From Gnetum montanum (lineage: Eukaryota > Streptophyta > Gnetopsida > Gnetales > Gnetaceae): a stretch of 64,000 nucleotides of DNA. The DNA is taken from contig MNCI01003614.1 in NCBI GenBank assembly GCA_015680685.1, positions 4,302 to 68,301 on the forward strand, read 5' to 3'. Position numbers and translations under genes: made by a program. Positions 53,616 to 64,000 of the stretch are shown here, in pieces (position 1 is the stretch's first letter; every line of letters begins with the position of its first letter). Under the pieces are notes generated by a model. That model was not told where the DNA came from, did no database searches, and saw only the letters and a program-made list of their open reading frames with translations.

Positions 53616-55178
53616 TCCATGTTCAAACCAAGGTAGTTGGAGCCTAGTAGGTAGTTGGATACTTGAAAACTTGAAATTTGTAGTTTCATAGAATTAGGTG
53701 CTGACTATTCATTGTTGCAGATGAAGATAGAATCCCAAAGACTAGAAATGTGAGTTCTTGTTGCCAAAAAATGTAAGTACCAAAAGTCATTCACCAATTT
53801 CCACACCTCTAAATGTCATCTACCAACATTATCTGCCAATGAATACACCTACCACCATTACCTATGTACCTACCCTGCTAAGGCCCTAAGCTACACATGA
53901 TGTTGTACTCATATCATCATTTTAACTCTTCCAAAATAAGCAAAGTTACAAACTCTTAGCCTACTCCTAGCCCTTCATGTGAAATGAGTGGTATTTACAA
54001 ACTCTCATCTTACCACAAATCTCCAATTAACACATGGGGTATCTTTATGTCATTGATAAGATGTAACATAGCTCTTTGATAATGATCATTGATAAAATGA
54101 TTTTTTAAAGGAGAGGTTTTTCCCCCTTAGTAATGGTAGCTTTACTGAATTCTTTTTCATTATTCCCTTATACTAAAAGATAAATTGATTGGCTAAGAAT
54201 CAAAGGTCAACCAATTGCATCCTATCATCCTCTATACCACAACATTACTTCCTACTATAAAAAATGTTACTTTTGGCTCCAAATATTGAGTGTTAGATAC
54301 TAGAAAATAAATAGATTAAAAATAAAAAAGCAAATTAAAAAAGCATAGAAGTAGAGGAGAAAATTTCAAATAGCAAAAAGAAAAGGTCTAATTATTTTGG
54401 GGATAGCTTTTTTCATAGTTACAACCAACCTGAAAAAGCTTTTCTTTGGGGTAGGAAAAGGATTAGACCTTACTCTTGTTTAGAGTGCTAAAATGAGTTT
54501 TCACTTTCTACCAAAGGCTTCTTGTTAATAAAAAATAAACTAAATGTAACTCCCATCATTCATATGATTTTTGAAATACCATTCGACACTACCTCGGAAC
54601 CTAAAAATAACAAGGGAGGGAAAACATAAAGTGGACTATACCTCAAAGCTTAGAGAACTTTTGAATACATCATAGAAGCACACAACTTGTCAGTCATTGG
54701 TTAAAGGAATTTTGAATACACCATAAGTAAATAAATATGAAACTAGACTAATGAGACATTCACATTTATATAAGCACATACATACAATACTAAAATCCTT
54801 AGAGAGCTAAGATGTATTCCTATTCTAACACATATAGCTCTAAACCATACATTGAAGAGAAGGATGGTAGCCTAAGAGAGGGAGGTGAAGCCTCCCCAAC
54901 AAGCCTACATATCCTTATGATAATCTTCACAAAGGAATTAGGGCTCATGTAGTTCCATGGTGGTGGTTAAGATAGCATGAAACTAGATAGGATCTCTACA
55001 CTCCTATGATACCCATTTTGAAGGGAAACAACCTTTGATTCACTAACAAGACATGTATTCATATACTGTTCCTTGATTGAAAGAAGTTCCATCCTCAAAG
55101 TTTATGCTTTATGAAATGTAGATAGTTCTAATGGATATCAAGGGAATTCAAGCAAATAGAAGCCCTTCTAATAATTAT
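53616..55178. other. Unassigned AT-rich stretch
   Basis: Nothing recognisable: no ORF with a domain, no LTR end and no tandem array. It may be old host DNA or an unrecognisable transposon remnant between F and G. Confidence 0.5.
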
Positions 55179-56259
55179 TGAAACACCACCAAATTTGGGC
55201 TACAGCTTCTTGACTACAAATTTCCCTAAGTGTTGGGACTATGCTCACCACTTTCTACATGAGACAACTTTCTACAAATTTTTCTAAGTGTTGGGACTAT
55301 GCTCACCACTTCCCTAGAGCTTAGCAGCTCCAAAAAATTGATTTTTTTTTTTTTTTACAATTTTGCCTAAGTGTTATTTTGTAGTAAGAAACTACAAATT
55401 TTTCGTGAAGCAAGAAGCTAACAATTTTTCCTAAGTGTCATTTTGTTAGGACTACACTCTCCATTGACACAAAGCATAGTTAGCATGGTAGAGAGCATAG
55501 TGAACAATAAAGGCCATTTTTGCAAATTTTCCTAAGTGTTAAGCTAGTAGCCACAAATTTTTCTAAGTGCTAAGACTACGCTCTCCATTGCCCTGGAGCA
55601 TAGTCAAGCATACTTAGCATGGAAGACCTAGTTTCATAGAAATTTTCTAAGGGTTAAGACTATGCTCTCCACCAACCCAAAGTGCAGTCAATTGGATGCT
55701 AGTTTTTGTAGGTTTTGCCAAGTGTTGGGACTACACTCGACCCTAGTTGGGAGTGTAGTTTTCTTTCCATGGAGAGCATAGTTATCACATAGCCATTTTT
55801 TGCTAGTTTTTTTAAGTGTTAGACTACACTCTGCCCTAGTCTAGAACATAGTTAATCATAGTTAGCTAGAACAACCTCCAAAGGCCTTCACAACATACCA
55901 CTAACATTCACCTCAGCTTTGACTCATTTCCAACAAGTTTAATTAGCAAAAAAACATCTTTGTTGTACCTATTTTGGCCCTAAATTGTAATAATGCTCAA
56001 CCCTATTCAAGATAGTGGAAAGCATAGTCCCGAAGTGTAGTCTCCAAAGTTGTATTTTTTCAAGTATTTTGTAATCGTCTTAGCACATGCACATGAAATT
56101 GGTAGCATAGTCATAGTCTCAAAATCTCATAGATTCTATCAAAGCATAGTAGAGCATAACATCGCTAGCCTCAATTGAGAATGTAGTTTAGTGTAGTGTA
56201 GTCCCAATTGTCCCACTATTACATAGTAGTTGATCCACATTTCATGCTAATCCTAGGCC

Positions 56260-56267
56260 TATAAATA
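56260..56267 (+). promoter_or_regulatory. TATA box of LTR G
   Basis: CCTAGGCCTATAAATATC, matching the TATA context of LTR H (13382). Confidence 0.6.
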
Positions 56268-56411
56268 TCTCAACCCTCTATGTTTTAGGGGTTGGAAAAT
56301 CTAAAATGGTTTAGAAAATTTGAAGAACATTTGGCATTTTGGCAAGTCAAGGCATTCACAAATTTTGAGTTAGCATTTGGCATGGTTGCACACTATGACA
56401 TTTGAAAACAC

Positions 56412-58325
56412 TGGTGGCTAGAACATCGAGATGTCCATGGTCATATAGCCTAACCCCAAATTTGTGAGAAGGCCATGTTGAGGGAATGGAAACAAGGTAC
56501 CCTAAATGGTCTAGTCAATTAGACAGGGACTTACGTGATGTTAAAAAAACCATTTGTAAAAGAAGTTTGTGAAGCATTACACATGGACACTGAGACAACA
56601 AGCAACAATGTAGTAGAGAGTCCCAAGCCCAAAAACAGTGATGTGAATGTACAAATATGTTTTGAACAGTGGAGAAACACAAGAGTTATGATAATATTAG
56701 AGAAAAATGCTTAGAAATGAAATGAGATAGAGCTTGAAAATAGAAAAATGCACTGCCCAAAAACTGAGGAGTGTAACGTTTGCTTAAATAGAAGGTGAGA
56801 ATGGTATGTAGTGCCAAATAGGCACAATGCTAGTGTAGTAATGCAGTCATAGTGTTTGAGATGTTCAATATGTAGAGCTAGTAGCTACAAGGAAGGTTAA
56901 ACCTACTAGTTTGGCTATCACCACATTATATTGATGCAATGATAGACTACATTGTGGTAATCACCAAGATGTGAAGCTCAGATGCTTAGATGTAGGAGTG
57001 TTGGGGATGCTTAGAATACTCAAATGCTCAATGATCTCTTGATTTGACCACCCCTAAAGTGCTAGTCTTGGAGGTATTTATAGGGATAGGTTTAGCATGA
57101 AAAGTCGATTGGGCACCATGTGGCATGGGTGCCATGTGGCATGAGCATAGATAGGATTATGCTAACATGTTACACTCTCATGAGAGTAGCATAGTGATAT
57201 GCTTTGAAGGATAGCAATGGGTACCCAGAGACTGCCAAATTATGACTACACTACCTAAGTAGCATGTGCTAGAGTCTAAGAGACTGTAATGTACCTACAA
57301 ATAATGTCAAAATAATGCACCTTGGAGACTATGCTCCGAGACTACATCTTCCCCCTCTTTTGAGTAGCGTCAACCATAGAGACAATGTTGGGGATTAATG
57401 GGGGGTGCAAAAGAAATGCAAACTATTGATCTAGGTTGTCGAAGGGACATCAGAGTTGAGACAAAGGTTGATGACAAGTTCAAGAGGCTTTTGGAACCTA
57501 TTAGAGACATTTTCCTGGTTTAAGGTTGGCTATGCTCTAGATCATAGCACAACGCTTAGTGATATTTTGAAAAATTTTAATTTTCCACACTGGTTACGTT
57601 GGCTATGCTATAGAACATAGTAGGGACACTTTAACAAATTTTGATGAAATTTTTATTCTTTCTCCATGGCACACTAGCTACACTCTAGGGTGTAGTAGGA
57701 TAGGCAACCTTAGAAGTTAGGAAATGTACCAAATGTATCTTCCATGTTGAGATGACTTGACAGATACTTGTCCAACACTTAGGAAAAATTGGGCACTACA
57801 ACTTGGGTCATGGTTTCTATGCTATGGAGTGTAGTAGAGCATAGTAGCTTGAAAGATAGAAAATTTTCTAAACTATTTTGTCCATCCTGAGCACTTTTGA
57901 CAAACTCTAGCCTAGTACTTGGGCAAACTTGCAACTAGGATATGTGTCAAGTTGGCTATGCTCGGGAGCATAGCAAGCATGACAACTCGAGAGATAGAAA
58001 TTTTGCCAAACTGTTTGGTCCATTTGAAGTAACCTTTCACCACTTCTAGCTTGACACCTATGCAAATTGACCATGAAAGTGTGTGCTATGCTGGCTATGT
58101 TGGGGAGTGTAGCAGGAAAATTAGGAGCATAATAGGACACTTAGAAAAATTTTCATGAAACTATCTCTGATACTTAGAAAAATCTTGCAAAAAAAAAAGG
58201 GTTGAATGTGCTACACTATCTACGCTATAGAGCATAGCATCAGACTTAACAAAAATTTCCCCAAGTTTTGACACTTAGGAAAATTTGTCATTGAACTATG
58301 GAAGCCCAAAATTAGTGGTGTTTCA
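56412..58325 (-). mobile_element. Solo LTR in reverse orientation, TSD AACAC
   Basis: On the minus strand it starts TGAAACACCACTAATTTTGG (58325 down) and ends TCTAGCCACCA, 1,914 bp. AACAC lies on both sides (56407-56411 and 58326-58330). A minus-strand TATAAATA sits at 57082-57075. The U5 part (GTAAGTCCCTGTCTAATTG) matches H and G LTRs. It sits inside the 5' LTR of G, opposite to it. Confidence 0.87.
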
Positions 58326-58886
58326 AACACCATTATAGCTCATTACAGGACACTGTAGACCATTGCAGTCCACTGCAGAGAATGGAAACCAACCTAGAAA
58401 ACATAAACACTATGGAAAAATTCCAATCTTTGAAGCCAAACACCCCCAAGACTATGACTATGCTACTCACTATGGTTGTTATACACCGCATACCTTCTCA
58501 TCCCTTCTGGAGTTAACTAGACTCAACCTTATTTGGGTGGTGTTCCATTCTTTCTCACTTTCTTTCTGTGCATTTTTAGCATTTTTACTTGCATTTTGGC
58601 ATTTTATTTGCATTTTTTTCTATTTTGATTCATAATTTCATGTTGGACCTTCATTTTTTGGGGAAAACCCTTAACTATGCTCACCCCCATTGGCACCACA
58701 AACACCATGGAAACACTTAGCATCGTTTGGCATCACATTTGGTAAGTCCTTGTTTGATTAACAATATCATTCTAGGCATCCCATCTTTGCCTCTAGTGGG
58801 TCCTCATGTAGACACAAGGTTTGGACTATGCATTAGTGAATCCCTTAGTGTTCTAGCTACTAACATTTTTGGTTGCTACAATTTTT

Positions 58887-58905
58887 TAATGCTAGAAGAA
58901 GGGTC
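58887..58905 (+). promoter_or_regulatory. Element G: primer-binding site (decayed)
   Basis: TAATGCTAGAAGAAGGGTC, six bases after the LTR end, against TGGCGCTAGAAGGAGGACC in element C. Confidence 0.6.
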
Positions 58906-59379
58906 GATCCATTTTCCTCTTTAGTCTTTGTTATGGTTATCTTGTGTGCTCTCTATATGACCATTTCTTGCTTTAGGCTAGCATAGACCCAACACCCCTA
59001 TGGACCTAACACATGCAGTAGTAGCTGGATCTTATCCTAGCATAAGCATTATCTACTAACTGGTTTATGTAAATTGGACCTTGTTATTAGTTCTTCTGGA
59101 ACCCTGAGTAGCAACCCCAAAGCATACACATTCCCATAGCTAAACTTTTGGCTCTCAGTAGAGAGCATAGTTAGCTCTCAGTGTAGAGAGCATAGTCTCC
59201 AAACTTAGCCATTTTTATACAATATTTAGACTTATCTATTTTATCCAAAGATTGCCATTTTTCTAAATTTTCTAGACTTAGCCATTTTTCTACAACTTTA
59301 ACTTGCACACATGAGCTTTGAACAAACTTCAACATCAATCTTGAGCACACTCAATATCCTAGCCACCCAACAAGAAAAT
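58906..59379 (+). other. Element G: untranslated leader
   Basis: No ORF recognised. GTAGAGAGCATAGT blocks occur at 59155-59200, as in the H leader. Confidence 0.5.
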
Positions 59380-62150
59380 AGGATTAACCACCCTACCAAT
59401 CCTACCATGGTAGAGCAAAGGTAATCCCTTAGGTTGCATGGCCAAGACCCTGAATATATTGCACTAAATGATGAATAATAAAAATTCATCTATGTGAAGA
59501 TCCAAGCAAGCCTATTCATAGACTACTTAGACATGGAAGTGAAGTAGGGCTATGAGCTCATCCCCACTAAAATGGGCAAGAGTATATCTCCTACTTTGTC
59601 AACTTTATCCCTTTCACCAAACCCTACTCATGGATACTAGCTTAGCTCATTCGAACAAGTGAGCAAAAAGTAGGGATTGATTATGAGGAACTGCTAAAAG
59701 AAGCGAAGAATGAGCTTGAAGATCATTTTGAGCATGAGGACTCCTTCCACACCTCCTTTTAGTGAACAATCCTTGGTCTGGCTCTCTCGTAGTCCGGTTC
59801 ACCTATCTTTCTCATGATGGTCATAGCCCTAGCATCACCTTCCAAGTAAACACCTATCATAGCGATGCACCAGATGTAGCTTACACATCTAGATGCACTA
59901 CATTTCATTAACCTATCCTTCTATTGAATTGTCATAGCCTACCTAGTTATCCTTGTTGGTTCAATCATGGCTACTCAACCTTACATTCATAAAGTGCATG
60001 TCTCCTAGCCCCAAATGACTAAGGCATATTATGTCTTGCCTATTTCATTAGCACCCTTAGTAGTGGTCCAACCCACACATGCATGGCTTGCCCCAGTTAT
60101 TGGGCTCATAGCATAGCCAACATAGCAAATGCCTCACATGGTGGCACAACCTACAATTAGGTCATGGACCACACAACTAGCATAGAAGGTGGTGTAACCA
60201 ATGTAGCCCACTGCAGCCTCCCATAACATGGATTAGACATTCCAACTAATCCAAACTTTAATAAAAGAGGTCAAGTGGCCTAAGGATGTCTCCTATGAAA
60301 AAGTTAATGTAGTGGACTTTTACTAGGATGACCCAATAATTCCTGCTACCCCATCGTTGACTTTGCCAACCAAGGTCCCACTCCCTCATTTCACCAAGTA
60401 TAATGGTGAAGGGGATTCCAATGCACACTTGGTGATGTTCAATTCTAAGTGCCTACTACTGCAAGCACGGCCACATGCTATCATATGTGTTTTCTCTATG
60501 TTACTTACTGGTATGAAACTTGGCTAGTACCATGCATTGCCCTGGGGCTCTATCTCCTCTTTGGAGGATGTTTTTGAGCTAGTTTGTCATGCATTTCAAG
60601 TACAACTTAACCCTTGAAACCACCATAAACTAGCTCATGCAAATCAAGTAGGGCCATCTAGACACTATGCAAAAATTTATCCAACATTTGAGTGCTTCAT
60701 TAAATAAAATGTGAGAGCCTATAGTAGAGATGTACCTTCTGGCCATCTTCAAGGGTGTAGTTAATGACTTCTTCAAGTTAAAAATGTAGTACTTGGCCCA
60801 TAGTCTTTGAGCCAAGCCTTCACCTAGATAAAGAGCATATAGAACACAATGAAAGCCAACAAGGACCCAGCCTATGTGGCCTATAAGAACAGTCATGTCA
60901 AAAAGGATAAGAACAAGAAAAAGGAAACTACAACCATGGCAACTATGGCAAAAGAAGCCAAAATGACTAACTTGAGGTTAAAAACCATACCACCTAAGGC
61001 CCTAGCCAACAACACAGCTACCAGCCCTAGCATAGCAACTAACCAAGCTATCATTGATGGCTACAATGCAGGTGGCTCTTAATCCCAACTTTAAGCATAA
61101 GGATTGCTGAAAGTATATCCCATTGCCTCTTAAACCTTCAAAACTACTAGACCAACTGTTGAAGGCTAGACATATCTAGTACAAGAAAATGTCTGAAGAT
61201 GATTGCAAAAGACATAATAGATACTATGAGCTCTTAAGGAACCCCCTGTCAGTAGCCTTGAATGAGCCCCCAATACTGAAATGCTTTAGGTTGGATCAGT
61301 TCTATCACTACCACCAATTTCTTGGTCATAACATGAACTTTCGCATGGCTCTACAGGATGACTCCAATGAATGATTGATAGAGGTGAGTTGGTACTTGAT
61401 GCTACCAACCTAGTTATTTCCCAAAGTTAATCTATGAGGATGTACAAGGATCCTCTAAATGTAGATGATGCAAGTTATTTCATCAATGCTATTAGTGTTG
61501 ATGACAACTTAGAACTAACATGACAACCATTTGTGGGTTGGCCTTTGGTAGTGAAAGTGTCTCTTTGACCCCTATTTTGTTGTTAAGATGCCACCCCAAG
61601 CACCTAAAATGCCCTTTGTGGTTAGGGTCCCACCCCATGTTGCATCAATGACAATCACCCAACTATCCTTTGTGGTCAGGGTGCCACAACATGTTGGCTT
61701 GTCACCTCCCTAGAGTCTAGTAGTGAGCAATACATCAGTTCCTTCTTTCCTAAGGGTCAGTCTAGCCAGCAACATTAATAGACCATCTAGGTGATAACCT
61801 AGGAGGCCTAATAAGCATCTCATGGATAGGATGATTAGGAAAAACCAAGAGTAAAGAGCACTTAATCCACCAAAGGTTGTACCCCTATTCATAGTCCCTA
61901 AGGGAGAAATAACCAAGGAGGCCACTATTAGCAACTTGCAACCAAGAACTGGAATCCCTGTGTAGGCCAAGAAAGTAAAATTCAAGTCTCCATCATGTAA
62001 AATCCATCTCCTAGGATGTATGGAAGAAATCAAAGCTAGCAAAAGCACAATCAATGGAAAAGACATCGTAAATGCATTATCCCAACCTAACTAAGCATTA
62101 AAGCAAAAGACCCCAATGTTAAGCCTATATGACTAGATTATGGTCTCATT
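59380..62150 (+). pseudogene. Element G: gag
   Basis: N-terminal SLRLHGQDPEYIAL near 59430. Capsid core KYNGEGDSNAHLVMF at 60395-60440, later frames broken. The block LRNPLSVALNEPP with FRLDQFYHYHQFLGHNMNF (61190-61345) is the knuckle region with its cysteines lost. Very many stops and several frame changes. Co-linear with C and H. Confidence 0.75.
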
Positions 62151-62159
62151 TGCCTACTG

Positions 62160-62790
62160 CGAAGTACTAGTATGGATGTTGACATCCATTCCTGTCATGG
62201 AGAACATCTTAGTAGATGAACATTCCATCCACACTATGATGTTGCCTCTTGACTGCATGAATTGAGTTCCATGCCCCTTACATTTTCTGACAAGGTAATT
62301 AAGGTCAACCTTGAGAAGGGTTAGGTCATTACAACATCCATGTTCATCACCATGCATGTTGGGCAATGCAAAATTTGGAGGATGCACATAGAAGATGGGG
62401 TAGTAACCAACATGGTCCCATACAATGTCATTGACAAGATAGGCCTCACACACTAGATCAAATCAACAAAAACCATATGCCTAAAGTCCTTTAGCAAGTC
62501 ATGTTTCATTGTCAAGGGTACTATCAAAATAGCCTTTATGGCAAGGCAGTAATTCCCCACCACTACAAAATTCATAGTCATAAAGGAGATTCCAAGATTC
62601 AACTTGATATTAGGTAGGCCTTTACTAGCCCAATTATGGACCATTTACTCTCTCGTCCATCAAGAAATCCACAATGATAACATAGCCCCTTTGGCCATTA
62701 ACAACATAGACATGGAGTAAAGGTTATAGATGGAATTTCCTAATGATGTGCCTGCAACAAAGGATGAGGATGAAGCGTGTGATGCACACC
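62160..62790 (+). pseudogene. Element G: aspartic protease
   Basis: In the best frame: FITMHVGQCKIWRMHIEDG, VVTNMVPYNVIDKIGL, FNLILGRPLLAQL. The active-site box is EDGV, where C has DDGA. Stops interrupt it. A tail to about 62900 (SRAYVPPNPHQVRKQLLE) matches H at 18290-18350. Confidence 0.75.
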
Positions 62791-63184
62791 CACCTGAATT
62801 GATAGAATAAGTTGAAAACTTACCAGAGGATGCCATTCAACGTAGTAAGCAAGGGTCTAGGGCCTACGTGCCTCCTAATCCACACCAAGTTAGGAAGCAA
62901 CTACTTGAATAAGGTGCCTCCTTAATCTAAAATTACACTAGGGACCTACCCACTATTCACTTACACCCTGCATCTTTTTTTTCATTTATGTCGTGTTTGC
63001 ATTATAGAATATTATTTCATTTAGTTTAATTACTTAGTTTACCATCCACATTGTCTACACATTCAATAACTTAGTTTACATTTTTTCTATTCTTGCTTTA
63101 ATGCATTTGTTCTCATGCATAAAAATATCAAAATGCATAAAAATAAAAAAAGCTAAAATTACAAAAATAAGAGGTAACAATATA

Positions 63185-63395
63185 CATGGCCCTAAATTGG
63201 CAATGTATGGCTCAAAATGGCCTTAAACTATCACTAGGTCTAGAATGGTTTTAAACTATCAATGTTAATCCTTCCGTTGTGGCTTGAAATGGCCTAAAAC
63301 TATCATTGTGGATCAAAATGGCCTTAAAATAGCATCAGCCCTCCCATTATGGCCTTAAACTAGCATGGGGCTTGCAATGTCCTAGTCACATTATT
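63185..63395 (+). repeat. Element G: minisatellite between protease and antisense gene
   Basis: About six units with AATGGCCTTAAACTATCA or AATGGCCTAAAACTATCA cores. Same place and core as in C and H. Confidence 0.8.
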
Positions 63396-63584
63396 TCCGC
63401 ACAATTCTAACTTAGCACATAAGTAAAATATAAAGCATATAAACAAAAAATGTTTACACATTACACATCACATGTAGCAAATACATGCATTAGATATCAT
63501 ACGAATTTTAGTACATAACATGAGAGCCAAAATATAGGAAAAAAAGGAAAAATTTCCTAATAGTAGAGCTACATTAAGTCATGC

Positions 63585-64000
63585 TCAACTAGTGGTGCTA
63601 GGTGGGGGTGGAGGATCTTCTTCCTCTACTACATCATTAGGGCCCACAACATCTCTTGCTACCTACCACAACAACCACAAAAAAATGATCAATTAGTAAG
63701 CAAACCTATAATATACAATCTAACTCAAAATATGAAAAATATAAAAAATAACTAACCTAAGAGGGTCCTACATTTATATCTTCTGGAGGCAACTTTTCAA
63801 GGCCAACATCCAAGTGCCAAAGGATCTTGGCCTCAGAAAGCTATGTCTAGTCCTCTTGGTCAAACTCAATCCCCACAAGGATCTTGCCTTTGTCCATAGA
63901 GGTTCATGTGGGTGGCTCCATCGAGAAGGTAGTAAAAGAAGCCTCTTCTAAAGGGGTGATGATCTCCCTGTCAAGAAAGCCACTTACCATTGTATGTTGT
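63585..64000 (-). pseudogene. Element G: 3' end of the antisense gene (partial)
   Basis: Minus strand from the window edge: MDKGKILVGIEFDQED near 63895 matches exon 8 of the gene in C (VDKGKALADVDLGLDG), then LEKLPPEDINVG. The last block reads VVGPNDVVEEEDPPPPPSTT then S and TGA at 63587-63585. H ends PPSPPSTTS with its stop at the same place. Stops in exon 8. The rest of the gene is outside the window. Confidence 0.75.

Larger units (their letters stand above)
55179..58880 (+). mobile_element. Element G: 5' LTR, split by a solo LTR
   Basis: TGAAACACCACCAAATTTGG to TTTTGGTTGCTACA. Without the inserted 1,914-bp solo LTR and one target copy it is about 1.8 kb. AAGTGTTGGGACTATGCTC units at 55225-55850 correspond to the H repeats. 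TATAAATA at 56260. Confidence 0.78.
55179..64000 (+). mobile_element. Element G: decayed Tat-like element, 5' half
   Basis: Order: 5' LTR (with a nested solo LTR), PBS, leader, gag, protease, minisatellite, antisense gene 3' end. Every part is co-linear with H, and G and H are closer to each other than to C. It runs off the right edge of the window before RT. Confidence 0.85.

Overview
This window is plant nuclear DNA made almost entirely of nested Ty3/gypsy LTR retrotransposons. I found no ordinary host gene, tRNA, rRNA or CRISPR array. The elements carry Tat-lineage hallmarks: two RNase H regions, a CxxH..GH..C gag knuckle, a primer-binding site starting TGGCGCTAGAAGG, no chromodomain, and LTRs of 1.2-2 kb. 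There are also two Athila-like gag-bearing elements whose primer-binding site resembles tRNA-Asp. Old copies have very few CG dinucleotides and many TG/CA. This fits decay of methylated cytosines in a large, repeat-rich plant genome. The species cannot be told from the sequence.

Layout, with my own labels. 1-3470: 3' end of element A (+). 3471-7623: Athila-like element E (-). 7624-12078: 3' part of element B (+), cut by E. 12103-25656 and 43049-about 48845: one old element H (+), split by the later insertion of element C. 23294-24526: solo LTR inside H with a 5-bp target-site duplication (TSD) AGCAT. 25657-43048: complete element C (-), 17.4 kb, TSD CTATG on both sides. About 48846-53615: 5'-truncated Athila-like element F (+). 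53616-55178: no recognisable feature. 55179-64000: 5' half of element G (+), whose 5' LTR contains a reverse-oriented solo LTR (56412-58325, TSD AACAC).

Element C reads on the minus strand: 5' LTR, PBS, leader, gag, protease, a 5.4-kb interval, RT, RNase H, integrase, a 3' UTR with a minisatellite, a hairpin with the polypurine tract, and the 3' LTR. The interval between protease and RT holds a second gene on the opposite strand. It has its own TATA box (32205), about nine exon-like blocks with GT-AG borders that mostly join in one frame, and a coiled-coil C-terminal part. Decayed relatives of this antisense gene lie in the same place and orientation in H (19226-22925) and G (63585 onward). 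A spliced antisense gene embedded between protease and RT in a family of large Tat-like elements is the most notable thing here.

Other recurring non-coding structures are minisatellites sharing a TAAACT/AGTTTA core (between protease and the antisense gene, and after integrase), a hairpin abutting the polypurine tract in A, B, C and H, and CpG-rich palindromic GCGTATACGC-type repeats in the LTR, the 5' leader, and the promoter and first intron of the antisense gene. From RT to the end of integrase, element C keeps one reading frame, broken only by stop codons and not by frameshifts.
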